Source: Bacilli bacterium
Lineage (GTDB): Bacteria > Bacillota_I > Bacilli_A > RF39 > UBA660
DNA length: 64,000 nt
Assembly (NCBI GenBank): GCA_017544525.1
Contig: JAFYEA010000028.1
Location: 124,001-188,000, forward strand
Direction: 5' to 3'
Part shown: positions 47,410 to 56,719 of the stretch, piece after piece
Position numbering within the stretch: position 1 is the first letter of the stretch
How the letters are laid out: each line of letters starts with the position of its first letter
Made by a program: the position numbers and the translations under genes
The notes under the pieces: generated by a model
Seen by the model: only the letters and a program-made list of their open reading frames with translations
What the model was told of the DNA's origin: nothing
Database searches by the model: none

Positions 47410-47799
47410 GTGATTAATATAAAAAAATTTCTTTTATTTATATGTTTGTTTTTCCCATTTAATATTTTAGAAGTAAATTCTAATGATAATAAAGTTCTTT
47501 TATATGAAAAAGAAAACTTATATGAAGAAGATTATTATAATATATATTTTGATAAGATTAATAGTAAAGTATTAAAAAATGTTATAGACAATTCTAATAT
47601 ATTAGTAATAAGTTTTATAATAGATGATAAAAAATACTATGCTGAAAGTATTGATGAATTAGTTGATAAATATATTAGTGATAAATCGTTAGAAGAAAAA
47701 ATATATTATGAAAGTAGGGGAATATATATTGATTCTATTAATGTTATTTGTGATAAGAATGAACTTTTAAAGTTAGAGAAAGAAACTCGTTTTTATTGA
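47410..47799 (+). CDS. Small exported protein of unknown function
   Basis: 129 residues with an N-terminal signal peptide (FLLFICLFFPFN) and a helical, acidic mature part of about 100 residues. No ATG fits: the in-frame GTG at 47410 lies within the only likely ribosome site (TTAGGTGA), and 5-8 bases after that site are ATT and ATA codons (47413 and 47419), so initiation may use a non-standard codon. No family recognised. Confidence 0.5.
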   Translation: MINIKKFLLFICLFFPFNILEVNSNDNKVLLYEKENLYEEDYYNIYFDKINSKVLKNVIDNSNILVISFIIDDKKYYAESIDELVDKYISDKSLEEKIYYESRGIYIDSINVICDKNELLKLEKETRFY

Positions 47800-47823
47800 T
47801 TTTTATACTCATTATGATATACT
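47796..47823 (+). promoter_or_regulatory. Promoter of the anchored 612-residue protein
   Basis: TTGATT (47796-47801), 16-base spacer, TATACT (47818-47823) with extended TGA; the -35 overlaps the previous stop codon. Confidence 0.55.
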
Positions 47824-47852
47824 TTAATTATAATAGAAAGAGGTATGTAATA

Positions 47853-49691
47853 ATGAAAGAAGAGAAAAAGAAAAATATAGCTATTGTGTTATTAATTATT
47901 ATGATAATTATACTTGCAGGATTTCTTGTTTATATATTAAATGGTAACAAGGAAGAAGAAAAACCTGTTGATATTGAAACAAAAAATGAAGAAAAAGTAT
48001 ATTCCGGATTAAAATATGATGATAATAGTGGATATACTGGTGAATTAATTGTATATTATGACTTAGATGGAAAAGATTTTTGTTGGTCTGATGATAAAGA
48101 GGATTGTGGTAAAACAAGTATTAGTATTAAAACAGAAAACGAAGCAAAGAAATTAGATGTTTATCTTCATAAATATGTTTTTTATAAAGATAATGGTAAA
48201 TTAAAAGTATATAATCATGAAACTCAAAAGTCATATATTATTAATGTAGCAAGTAATTATTTTAGTAATTATTTTGAAGTTGATCCAACGACTAAAGATT
48301 TTGTTGGTATAATAATTAGAAAAGAAGATGAAGGAAAAGCAAGTTATTATTCAGTTGTTGATGATAAAATGATGTATGATCAAAAATATGATGATTTAAT
48401 GTTTTTATCAAAAGATTATTTGTCTGGTGATACATCAAAATGTGTAAAAGATGAAGATGGAGATGATGATTGTAATCAAACATACATCTATTTATTAAGT
48501 ACTAATGGAGAAAAAGTAGTTGCTCAATATCAAGTTACTCCTGATGAAGATGGATACTATGGTGGAGAAAGACAATATGGATTATTACAAAATGAAAAAG
48601 GTTTGTATATTTATGTAGGAGAATTTACAGATGCAGTTGCATATGATGAAGTATATACAAAAGATTTAAAAAGAATTGTTACTAAAACAGGTGAGGCTGA
48701 TTGTGATATAGGTACTGATGGTAACTTATATGTTAATAAAAAAGGAATAGTTACAGTATATGATCAAGAAGGTAAAAAGATTAAAGAAAGTAAAAAATAT
48801 GATGTATTACAAATTATTAGTGAATATATTGTGGCAATTAAAAATAATAAATTAATAATAGCAACTGTTGATGGTGAAGAAAAAGAATTAGCTAGTTGGA
48901 ATAAGAAAAACGAATATCATTGGATGCTTTCTGGATGGTATGAAGAAGATGGAAAGAATGGTATATATTTAGTTGTACAAGACAAGAATACTAAAATTGA
49001 TGATGTATGGAATTATTGTAAGAAGCATAATAATTGTAATGGAGAAATTAGTAGTAAATCTGAGTTAAAAGAATATTATTTAGGATATGAATATTATTTT
49101 GTTCCTGAAACAAAAGAAACAGGAAAGATTCCTACATATATAGGTGGATATGCTAAACCAATATTATATTTATATCCAACTAAAGAAATGAATGTAACAG
49201 TTACATTTGATAAACCAGAAAATTTAACAACTACATATCCTAAATATAATAATGGATGGAGTGTTCTTGCTAAACCAAATGGTGACTTATATGATTTAAA
49301 TGGTAAATATTATTATGCATTATATTGGGAAGAAAACTTAAATCATAGAGTAGATTTTAAAGAAGGCTTTTATGTTACTAAAGAAAATGCTACTAAGTTC
49401 TTAGAAGAAAAATTATCATATATTGGACTTAATGATAAAGAAAGAAATGAATTTATTATGTATTGGTTACCAATACTTGAAAGAAATGAAAAGAGTTTAG
49501 TATATTTTGAACTTACTAATGAAAGAAATAATAATAGTAAAATAAATATTAATCCTAAACCAGATTCAATGTTAAGATTAGCTATTCATATTAAGAAAGT
49601 AAATGGAATAGTAAATATTAAAGAACAAAAACTAACTAGATTTAATAGAATTGGATTTAGTGCTGTTGAATGGGGCGGAGTTATATATTAA
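47853..49691 (+). CDS. Membrane-anchored surface protein
   Basis: 612 residues from the ATG at 47853 (AAGAGGT upstream). One membrane span near 8-28, then a large extracellular part: a beta-rich region with WG-like repeats (about 50-420) and a C-terminal domain (about 440-612) starting with AKPILYLYPTKEM. That C-terminal domain occurs in many hypothetical surface proteins of gut Firmicutes; its function is not known. It is a single-gene unit between its own promoter and a terminator. Confidence 0.7.
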   Translation: MKEEKKKNIAIVLLIIMIIILAGFLVYILNGNKEEEKPVDIETKNEEKVYSGLKYDDNSGYTGELIVYYDLDGKDFCWSDDKEDCGKTSISIKTENEAKKLDVYLHKYVFYKDNGKLKVYNHETQKSYIINVASNYFSNYFEVDPTTKDFVGIIIRKEDEGKASYYSVVDDKMMYDQKYDDLMFLSKDYLSGDTSKCVKDEDGDDDCNQTYIYLLSTNGEKVVAQYQVTPDEDGYYGGERQYGLLQNEKGLYIYVGEFTDAVAYDEVYTKDLKRIVTKTGEADCDIGTDGNLYVNKKGIVTVYDQEGKKIKESKKYDVLQIISEYIVAIKNNKLIIATVDGEEKELASWNKKNEYHWMLSGWYEEDGKNGIYLVVQDKNTKIDDVWNYCKKHNNCNGEISSKSELKEYYLGYEYYFVPETKETGKIPTYIGGYAKPILYLYPTKEMNVTVTFDKPENLTTTYPKYNNGWSVLAKPNGDLYDLNGKYYYALYWEENLNHRVDFKEGFYVTKENATKFLEEKLSYIGLNDKERNEFIMYWLPILERNEKSLVYFELTNERNNNSKININPKPDSMLRLAIHIKKVNGIVNIKEQKLTRFNRIGFSAVEWGGVIY

Positions 49692-49696
49692 AAAAA

Positions 49697-49726
49697 GAAT
49701 CAAGAGATAATCTCTTGATTTTTTTA
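49697..49726. terminator. Bidirectional terminator
   Basis: ATCAAGAGA and TCTCTTGAT with a 3-base loop, A-run before and T-run after, between convergent genes. Confidence 0.9.
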
Positions 49727-50143
49727 TAATGTTAATTTATTTTGATCTTCTGAATATCCTAATTTCTCAGCTATAAAAGTTAATTTATCCATTAATTCTC
49801 TTTTTTGATTTGCTTCTTGAATTAAATGTGCTTTAAGAATTGCTGGATCAATAATTTCAAGCCATGCTCTACCATTATCAGTAGGATATATTTTTAATAC
49901 AATTACTCTTTTTAGATTTGGATTTTGTAGCATTTTTTCATATTCAGTTTGTGCTTCATCAATAGTTTTATCAATAGTATCTGCCCAAGTAATTCCACCT
50001 TTAGTATTCATAAATATATGATTCTTATAAGCATGTCCAAATTTATAATTACAAGAATGAATTATCATGCTTTCCTCATATGATTTTATTAATCCTCCAC
50101 CTGATAATTCTATTTTATCTGTTAATAAATTGTTTGTTTCCAT
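49724..50143 (-). CDS. Small protein of unknown function
   Basis: 139 residues from the ATG at 50143, which has GGATGGAG 6 bases upstream; earlier in-frame ATGs overlap the promoter. No signal or membrane span. The protein has a beta-rich first half and a charged C-terminal helix. Not recognised. Confidence 0.6.
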   Translation of the reverse strand: METNNLLTDKIELSGGGLIKSYEESMIIHSCNYKFGHAYKNHIFMNTKGGITWADTIDKTIDEAQTEYEKMLQNPNLKRVIVLKIYPTDNGRAWLEIIDPAILKAHLIQEANQKRELMDKLTFIAEKLGYSEDQNKLTL

Positions 50144-50171
50144 ATTATTCTCCATCCAATAATTGCTGTAT

Positions 50172-50200
50172 ATTATATCATAAAATTGTGTTTTTTTCAA
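50172..50200 (-). promoter_or_regulatory. Promoter of the small minus-strand gene
   Basis: On the minus strand TTGAAA (50195-50200), 17-base spacer, TATAAT (50172-50177). Confidence 0.65.
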
Positions 50201-50224
50201 TATTAAGTTCTTTTTTTTTATGTA

Positions 50225-50253
50225 TTTAAAAAATGATTGTTTTGTAATATAAT
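50225..50253 (+). promoter_or_regulatory. Promoter of pyruvate:ferredoxin oxidoreductase
   Basis: Weak TTTAAA (50225-50230), 17-base spacer, TATAAT (50248-50253). Confidence 0.55.
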
Positions 50254-50268
50254 TAAGATGGTGATGAT

Positions 50269-53200
50269 ATGAAAAAGAGTTATATAATTGATGGAAATGA
50301 AGCTTGTGCTAGAGGAAGCTATTTATTTAGTGAAGTATGTGGTATTTATCCAATAACTCCTGCTAGTCCAATGGCAACTTTAACTGATAAATGGAGTAGT
50401 GCTGGTAAAACAAATTTATTTAATGATACTGTTAAAGTAATTGAAATGCAAAGTGAAGCAGGAGCAGCAGCGGTTACTCATGGTGCTTTACAAGCAGGAA
50501 GTCTAGGTACAACATTTACAGCATCTCAAGGGTTATTATTAATGATACCAACAATGTATAAAATAGCTGGTGAAATGTTGCCAGGAGTAATACATGTAGC
50601 AGCTCGTAGTTTGGCTACTCATGCATTATCTATATTTGGAGATCATCAAGATATATATGCTACTCGTAGTACAGGATTTTGTATGTTATCTTCTTCATCA
50701 GTACAAGATGCTTATTATATGGCTATTGTTTCACATTTATCTGCTATTGAAGGGTCTTTGCCATTTTTACATTTCTTTGATGGTTTTAGAACTAGTCATG
50801 AATTAAATAAAGTAGAAATATTGGATGATGAAGATGTATTAAAATTAGTAGATTATAAAAAAGTAAATGAGTTTAAGAAAAGGGCATTAAATTTAGGAAA
50901 AGAAATAACTCGTGGTACTTCTGAAACAGGTGACGTATATTTTCAAAATACTGAAGTAAGAAACAAATATTATGATAAGATGTTTGAAATTGTTGAATCA
51001 AATATGAATAAAATAAATAAAATTGCTCATACGGATTATAAACCATTTAATTATTATGGTAGTGAAGATGCTACTCATGTAATTATTGCCATGGGTAGTG
51101 TTTGTTCTACTATTAAAACTGTTGTTGATTATTTAAACAATCATGGTAAAAAAGTTGGTTTAGTAGAAGTTCATTTATATAGACCATTTAATAGTGAATA
51201 CTTGAGTAATATATTACCTAAGAGTGTTCAAAGAGTAGCTGTCATTGATAGAACTAAAGAAAGTGGTAGTACAGGAGAACCATTATATTTAGATGTTGTC
51301 GAATCTTTAAGGAATAGAAGTACCATTAAGGTAGTTGGTGGTAGATATGGTTTATCTAGTAAAGATGTGCCTCTTAAAGACGTAAATGCTGTATTTGAAA
51401 ATTTGTTTAAATCAAGTCCTAAAAATAACTTTACAATTGGTATTGTAGATGATGTAACCAATTTAAGTTTAGAACCTAAAGATATAGATTATAAACCTGA
51501 TTATAAAGAAATTAAAGTATATGGTTTTGGATCTGATGGTATGGTAGGTGCTAGCAAAAACTTTATGAAAGTTTTAGGTGATAGAGAAGGTAACTATGTT
51601 CAAGGGTATTTTGAATATGATTCTAAGAAAAGTGGTGGAGTTACTATTTCTCATTTAAGGGTTGGTCCTCATAAAATAGATGCTCCATACTTCTTAACTA
51701 ATCCTGACTTTATAGTAGTATCTAAAGATATTTATTTAAGTAAATATTATTGTTTAAAAGACATCAAAGATAGTGGAGTATTATTGATTAATACTAATAA
51801 AAATGATGCGGAATTAAATAGTTTAATTAGTTATGAAAACAAAAAAGATATTGTTGATAAGAAGATAAAAGTATATGTAGCTAATTTAGATGAGTTAAAT
51901 GAAAAATATTCATTGAAGGGTAAAATCAATAACATAATGTGTATGTATATGTTAAAAATTAGTGGGTATGATAGAAATGAAATAGATGATTTTAAAAAAT
52001 TAGTAGAAAAAACATATATATCTAAAGGACAAAATGTTGTTGATAATAATATAGGGGCTATTAAAGAAGGATTAAATTATTTAGAAGAAATTGATAACAG
52101 AATCTTTACGTTAATAGAAAGTAAAGAAAATAAAAAGGACTTTACAGATGAAATATTAAAGTTAAGAGGTAATTTATTAAAGGTATCTGATTTTGAAAAA
52201 TATAAGGATGGTACTTTTGAAGGTGGCACAGCTGCTAGTGATAAAAGGAAGATTGCTCTTAGTGTTCCTAAGTGGTGTAAAGAGAATTGTATTGAATGTA
52301 ATCAATGTGCATTTGTGTGTCCTCACGCATGTATTAGACCTTTCTCATTAGAAGATAGTGAACTAATTAGTGCCCATATAGATAAAGATGAAACAATAAT
52401 AAGTGTAGGAGAAAAGAACAAGAACTTCTATATTGCTATTAATGAATCTAATTGTACAGGATGTGGATTATGTGTAAGTGCATGTCCTGGTAAGAATGAA
52501 GAAAAAGCATTAGAACTTGGCAACTATGAAGAAAGAAAAGATAGAATAAGTGAATATTTATTTAATAAACATGAAAATATAGTTCCGTTTAATAACAACA
52601 CTGTTAAAGGAATAGGATTTAGTAAACCATATTTTGAGTTTAGTGGCGCTTGTGCTGGTTGTGGGGAAGCAGCATATATTAAGATACTAACACAATTATA
52701 TGGAAAGAATATGGTAGTTGCTAATGCTACTGGATGCAGTTCTATATATGGTGGTTCTTTACCATTAACACCATATAAGATTCCATGGATGAATTCATTA
52801 TTTGAAGACAATGCTGAATTTGGATTTGGAATTCATATGTCATATAAAAAGACTCGTGAAAGAATCAAAAAATTAATGTATAAGTATAAAGATGAAGTAT
52901 CACCTGAAATAAAAGCAACATTTAGAGAATGGATTGACAATATGGATGATGATGATTTAACCTATGCTATTAAGAATAAACTAGAAGGTAGTTTAATACC
53001 TGAAGAATTAAAAGAATTATTAGATTATGTACCAAATAGAAACGTATGGATTATAGGTGGAGACGGTTGGGCATATGATATAGGATATGGTGGACTTGAT
53101 CATGTTTTACATAGTAATGAGAATATTAATGTATTAGTTTTAGATACAGAAGTATATTCAAATACTGGTGGTCAAAAATCTAAGTCAACTAGAATTGGTA

Positions 53201-53682
53201 GTGTAGCAGAATTTGCTTCTAGTGGAAAACTTGAAAATAAAAAAGATTTATTTAAAATTGCTATGGCTATACCCAATGTATATGTAGCATCAATATCTAT
53301 GGGAGCAAATCCAATGCAAACATTAAAAGCATTTAAGGAAGCAAAAGAACATAATGGGCCATCTCTAATAATTGCATATTGTCCATGTATAGAGCAAGGA
53401 ATAGTTGGAGGAATGTCTAATCAATTGGAAGAGCAAAAATTACTTGCTAGAGTAGGATATAATTTGTTAATGAGATATAATCCAGAGGAAGATAAATTAA
53501 CAGTTGATTCTAAAGAACCTGAATTTAGTGAATTTGACAGTGTATTTAGAAGTGAACTTAGATATAAAAATCTAGAGATTAGAAATGAAGAAGAATATCA
53601 AAGACTATATGAAGAAAATATGAATCAATCTAAAGAAAGATACAACTATTATAAAGATTTAGAAAAGAAGGATGACAATTAA
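50269..53682 (+). CDS. nifJ: Pyruvate:ferredoxin (flavodoxin) oxidoreductase
   Basis: 1137 residues, the usual length of the single-chain enzyme. N-terminal pyruvate-binding domain (YPITPASPMA near 24), then the gamma-type domain, two [4Fe-4S] clusters (CIECNQCAFVCPHAC near 675 and CTGCGLCVSACPG near 728), a third cluster site with CAGCGE near 795, and the thiamine-diphosphate segment GGDGWAYDIGYGG near 927. It splits pyruvate to acetyl-CoA and CO2 and reduces ferredoxin, a central step of anaerobic energy metabolism. GGTGATG precedes the ATG. Confidence 0.96.
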   Translation: MKKSYIIDGNEACARGSYLFSEVCGIYPITPASPMATLTDKWSSAGKTNLFNDTVKVIEMQSEAGAAAVTHGALQAGSLGTTFTASQGLLLMIPTMYKIAGEMLPGVIHVAARSLATHALSIFGDHQDIYATRSTGFCMLSSSSVQDAYYMAIVSHLSAIEGSLPFLHFFDGFRTSHELNKVEILDDEDVLKLVDYKKVNEFKKRALNLGKEITRGTSETGDVYFQNTEVRNKYYDKMFEIVESNMNKINKIAHTDYKPFNYYGSEDATHVIIAMGSVCSTIKTVVDYLNNHGKKVGLVEVHLYRPFNSEYLSNILPKSVQRVAVIDRTKESGSTGEPLYLDVVESLRNRSTIKVVGGRYGLSSKDVPLKDVNAVFENLFKSSPKNNFTIGIVDDVTNLSLEPKDIDYKPDYKEIKVYGFGSDGMVGASKNFMKVLGDREGNYVQGYFEYDSKKSGGVTISHLRVGPHKIDAPYFLTNPDFIVVSKDIYLSKYYCLKDIKDSGVLLINTNKNDAELNSLISYENKKDIVDKKIKVYVANLDELNEKYSLKGKINNIMCMYMLKISGYDRNEIDDFKKLVEKTYISKGQNVVDNNIGAIKEGLNYLEEIDNRIFTLIESKENKKDFTDEILKLRGNLLKVSDFEKYKDGTFEGGTAASDKRKIALSVPKWCKENCIECNQCAFVCPHACIRPFSLEDSELISAHIDKDETIISVGEKNKNFYIAINESNCTGCGLCVSACPGKNEEKALELGNYEERKDRISEYLFNKHENIVPFNNNTVKGIGFSKPYFEFSGACAGCGEAAYIKILTQLYGKNMVVANATGCSSIYGGSLPLTPYKIPWMNSLFEDNAEFGFGIHMSYKKTRERIKKLMYKYKDEVSPEIKATFREWIDNMDDDDLTYAIKNKLEGSLIPEELKELLDYVPNRNVWIIGGDGWAYDIGYGGLDHVLHSNENINVLVLDTEVYSNTGGQKSKSTRIGSVAEFASSGKLENKKDLFKIAMAIPNVYVASISMGANPMQTLKAFKEAKEHNGPSLIIAYCPCIEQGIVGGMSNQLEEQKLLARVGYNLLMRYNPEEDKLTVDSKEPEFSEFDSVFRSELRYKNLEIRNEEEYQRLYEENMNQSKERYNYYKDLEKKDDN

Positions 53683-53700
53683 TATCATTCTTCTTTTATT
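53665..53700 (+). terminator. Terminator after the oxidoreductase gene
   Basis: AAGAAGGATGA and TCATTCTTCTT form 11 pairs (one G-U) around a 9-base loop, then TTT; it overlaps the stop codon. Confidence 0.8.
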
Positions 53701-53742
53701 ATTAAATAGATATGTGTTAAACTAATGATAGTAGGTGATAAT

Positions 53743-54519
53743 ATGAAATTAGATGCTGTACAAATGTTTTCTGATTATTTTGAAGATGAATTTATGATAG
53801 AAAACAAAGATAATATGAATGATATAATAAAGCATATTAGTGAATGTAATAATGAATTTATATTAAAAAACAGAACTAATGGAGAAGTATTAGAATTCGT
53901 TAGAAATAGAATAGATGAACCCAATTATAAAATAGATAATAGGATAGAAATTATTGATAATGGCATTATTGTCCCTTTTTGTTTTAAAAAGTTTTGGGAT
54001 TTAATTAAGAATAGTATTCCAAGAAAAATAAAAAAGATATCTATACCTTTACATGATGTTAAAATAGATGTTAGTTTATTTAGTGAATTTAAAGATTTAG
54101 AAGAAATTGAACTAAATGATTATGGTGTATTTGATGAAAATGATATGAAATATTTAAATGATAATACTAGTGTTAAAAAGATTAATGCTAGAAATATTTA
54201 TTCTTTAAAAGGTAAAGAGAATACAACATATACAGATGGCATAATAGTATATGGAAATATATTAATTAATGATATTGATAGAGAGGAAGAATATAAGGAC
54301 GAACTTTACATTGAAACATTAAAAATAAATGCTAGTCAAATAGAAAAGATAATAAAATGTTTTCCTAATATAAAAAAAGTGTTTTTAATTGTGAATGAAG
54401 ATAGATATAGTATAACTATTAATAACAAAGATGTTATTATTGAAGTAACAAATAATGAAACAAATAATAAAAATGAAGTAGATGAGTTGTTTAAACTATT
54501 AGGATATATTGTTAAATAA
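53743..54519 (+). CDS. Protein of unknown function
   Basis: 258 residues from the ATG at 53743 (AGGTGA 5 bases upstream; the ATG 18 bases earlier lacks a site). A soluble, acidic protein. The part from about 90 to 225 has alternating hydrophobic stretches (LEEIELNDYGVF, FPNIKKVFLIV) that could be a short leucine-rich-like solenoid. No family recognised. Confidence 0.55.
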   Translation: MKLDAVQMFSDYFEDEFMIENKDNMNDIIKHISECNNEFILKNRTNGEVLEFVRNRIDEPNYKIDNRIEIIDNGIIVPFCFKKFWDLIKNSIPRKIKKISIPLHDVKIDVSLFSEFKDLEEIELNDYGVFDENDMKYLNDNTSVKKINARNIYSLKGKENTTYTDGIIVYGNILINDIDREEEYKDELYIETLKINASQIEKIIKCFPNIKKVFLIVNEDRYSITINNKDVIIEVTNNETNNKNEVDELFKLLGYIVK

Positions 54520-54549
54520 AAAAATGTTATAATGTTTTTGGTGAATTAT

Positions 54550-55485
54550 ATGTTTAAATATAGTGATACTAATAAAAGATATTATACACTTGATTATTTT
54601 TATAAACATAAATTTAATTCTAAAGTATTTAAAGTAAGTTTAAATGCTGGTTTTACGTGTCCTAATAAAGATGGAACAGTTGGTATTGGAGGATGCATCT
54701 ATTGTTCTAGAACTGGTAGTGGTGAATATGGCGGAGACAAGACTAAAGATTTAGTTACTCAGTTTAATGAAGTAAAAAATATGATGTTAAAAAAATGGCC
54801 TAATGCTAAGTATATTGGTTATTTTCAAGCTAATACCAATACGTATGCACCTGTTAATGTTTTAAAGGGAAAATATGAAAGTATACTAAAATTAGATAAT
54901 GTTGTTGGTTTAAATATAGCGACTAGAAGTGATGCAATTAGTGAAGAGTGTTTAGATTATTTAAATGAATTAAATAAAAAAACATATCTAACTGTTGAAC
55001 TTGGACTTCAAACCATACATGAAGAAACATCTAAGTTAATTAATAGATGTCATACTCTGGAAAACTTTGAAGAAATGGTTAATAAATTAAGAAAAAGAAA
55101 TATAGATGTAGTAGTACATATTATAAATGGGCTTCCATATGAAACTCATGATATGATGATTGATACTGTAAAGTATTTAAGTTCACTAGATATACAAGGT
55201 ATTAAGATACATGCATTATCTATTTTAAAAGATACTGAATTAGAAAAAATGTATAAAAAAACACATTTTAAGGTAATGAGTAGAGAAGAATATATAAATA
55301 CTGTGTGTGATCAATTGGAATATTTGAGAGAAGATATTGTTGTTCATAGAATAACAGGAGATCCTAAAGTATCTGATTTAATTGAACCTGATTGGTTAAT
55401 TAAAAAAGTAACAGTTTTAAATGATATTGATAAAGAAATGAAAAGAAGAAATTCATATCAAGGAATAAAAAACAACCTATTTTAA
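54550..55485 (+). CDS. TIGR01212-family radical SAM protein (YhcC-like)
   Basis: 311 residues from the ATG at 54550. The radical SAM cluster motif is CPNKDGTVGIGGCIYC near 35-50, the spacing typical of TIGR01212. LGLQTIHEETSKLINR and HIINGLPYET follow as in this family. The protein has no known certain substrate; it is widespread in bacteria. An extended -10 (TGTTATAAT, 54525-54533) lies just before the start. Confidence 0.88.
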   Translation: MFKYSDTNKRYYTLDYFYKHKFNSKVFKVSLNAGFTCPNKDGTVGIGGCIYCSRTGSGEYGGDKTKDLVTQFNEVKNMMLKKWPNAKYIGYFQANTNTYAPVNVLKGKYESILKLDNVVGLNIATRSDAISEECLDYLNELNKKTYLTVELGLQTIHEETSKLINRCHTLENFEEMVNKLRKRNIDVVVHIINGLPYETHDMMIDTVKYLSSLDIQGIKIHALSILKDTELEKMYKKTHFKVMSREEYINTVCDQLEYLREDIVVHRITGDPKVSDLIEPDWLIKKVTVLNDIDKEMKRRNSYQGIKNNLF

Positions 55486-55499
55486 TATAGGTTGTTTTT
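55468..55499. terminator. Bidirectional terminator holding both stop codons
   Basis: AAACAACCTAT pairs with ATAGGTTGTTT around a 6-base loop. The stops of the two convergent genes lie in it and the genes overlap by 9 bases. Confidence 0.9.
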
Positions 55500-55806
55500 C
55501 AAATTTTATAATTGGTTCTCCAATTATACTAATTGGAAGTGTATCACCAAATAAATCTTTTTGTTTATTAATCCAATCATCTATATTATCAATTCTATTA
55601 TAAGAAATTGATCTTAATTCAGGATGAATATTTAATATATGTCTTCTAGCTATTTCTTCTTTTTGTAATAGACCAGAATCATTAATGAATTCATCTTCAA
55701 ACATAAACCAAATTAATTCATATACTTCATAGAAATCATTTGTACAATTAATTCCTGTTACTATAGATAAGATAGATTCTAAACTGAATTCTTCTTGTAA
55801 TTTCAT
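55477..55806 (-). CDS. Small DUF7736-like (phage-type) protein
   Basis: 109 residues. FSLESILSIVTGI at the start and a later EVYELIWFMFEDEF segment resemble the DUF7736 group of small phage proteins. No signal or membrane span. AAAGGAGG lies 8 bases before the ATG. A structured RNA leader of about 150 bases precedes it, which is uncommon for such a small gene. Possibly a remnant or domesticated phage gene. Confidence 0.6.
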   Translation of the reverse strand: MKLQEEFSLESILSIVTGINCTNDFYEVYELIWFMFEDEFINDSGLLQKEEIARRHILNIHPELRSISYNRIDNIDDWINKQKDLFGDTLPISIIGEPIIKFEKQPILK

Positions 55807-55860
55807 AATATTCCTCCTTTATAGTGTATGTTAAGTGTTACCACGTTATTAATAAAAATA

Positions 55861-55958
55861 GGACTGTCACCCCCTGATGAACAGTCCGGAAAAAAGAATA
55901 AAAAGGGGTTGGCTAGTGTGATACTAGCACCAATTCGCCTAAAAGTGAATTGGTAAGT
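55861..55958 (-). ncRNA. Structured leader RNA with three hairpins and a pseudoknot
   Basis: Three perfect hairpins: 55929-55936 with 55947-55954 (ACCAATTC/GAATTGGT), 55912-55917 with 55923-55928 (GCTAGT/ACTAGC) and 55861-55867 with 55881-55887 (GGACTGT/ACAGTCC). The loop of the last holds CCCCT (55871-55875), complementary to AGGGG (55904-55908), giving an H-type pseudoknot. It lies between a promoter and a 109-residue gene on the minus strand. It does not match a riboswitch class I know. Confidence 0.5.
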
Positions 55959-55962
55959 CTAT

Positions 55963-55991
55963 ATACTAATGTAAAAGGTGTAATTTGTCAA
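55963..55991 (-). promoter_or_regulatory. Promoter of the structured leader RNA
   Basis: On the minus strand a perfect TTGACA (55986-55991), 17-base spacer and TAGTAT (55963-55968). It places the RNA start just before the first hairpin. Confidence 0.65.
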
Positions 55992-56064
55992 GTGTTTTTT
56001 TTAAAAAAATATAATTTGTTTTATAGTTAAAAAAATGATATTATTTTATTTGAGGTAGATAAAA

Positions 56065-56625
56065 ATGAATAATAAGTTTTCAAGTAATAAGTATTATGCT
56101 AATAAAGTATTAGCGGAAGAAGAAGTAGGAAAATTAGAATCCCATAATCAACAAAAAAGTTTAGAAAGATTTTCAAAAAGAGATTATAATCAAAATAAAG
56201 CATTAGAATCAATGAATATAAATCAATCATTGGCAAAATCAATCTATGAATTTTTGATTGCTAAATCTGATAAACTACCATCTTTTGAATTTTTTGGTAA
56301 AGTATTTGCTAATTCTAAAACAGGTATTATGTCAATGGGATATGGTGTTACTGTAAGCAATGATTATGAAGTAATTCATTCTAGTCCATCTGAGGATTCG
56401 GATGTTGAAAGAATAGATATTATCAATTTGGATGGGTATATAGCATTCTATGAAAAACCAGGATTTAAAGAAGAAAACTATAATTATGATGAAAAAGAAT
56501 ATAATAAAACAATTGATGTTAATAAAAGTCCTTTATTTGAAATAGGAAGAGTAAATTATTTAAGAGATTATCTAAAAAAATGTCAAGAGTATATACATTC
56601 TTTTAACAAAGGCAAACAATTATAA
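56065..56625 (+). CDS. Protein of unknown function
   Basis: 186 residues, soluble, rich in Asn, Lys, Ser and Tyr. An N-terminal region with many charged residues is followed by a mixed alpha/beta part. GAGGTAG precedes the ATG. A terminator follows. No family recognised. Confidence 0.55.
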   Translation: MNNKFSSNKYYANKVLAEEEVGKLESHNQQKSLERFSKRDYNQNKALESMNINQSLAKSIYEFLIAKSDKLPSFEFFGKVFANSKTGIMSMGYGVTVSNDYEVIHSSPSEDSDVERIDIINLDGYIAFYEKPGFKEENYNYDEKEYNKTIDVNKSPLFEIGRVNYLRDYLKKCQEYIHSFNKGKQL

Positions 56626-56629
56626 AAAG

Positions 56630-56654
56630 AATCATTAAAAAATGATTTTTTTTT
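56630..56654 (+). terminator. Terminator after the 186-residue gene
   Basis: AATCATT and AATGATT with an AAAA loop, followed by T residues. Confidence 0.8.
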
Positions 56655-56685
56655 GAAAAAAATTCTTTTTAAAAAAGATAATGTG

Positions 56686-56694
56686 TGTTATAAT
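56686..56694 (+). promoter_or_regulatory. Extended -10 of recG
   Basis: TGTTATAAT (56686-56694) gives a TGn extended -10; the -35 is weak. Confidence 0.5.
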
Positions 56695-56719
56695 ATGGTA
56701 AATTTGTTGGAGGTGTGAA

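Noticed and set aside
55868..55900. Hammerhead ribozyme (CTGATGA followed by GGAAA on the plus strand)
   Set aside because: The bases between the two motifs belong to the right arm of another hairpin, so stem II cannot form, and stem I/III partners are not visible.
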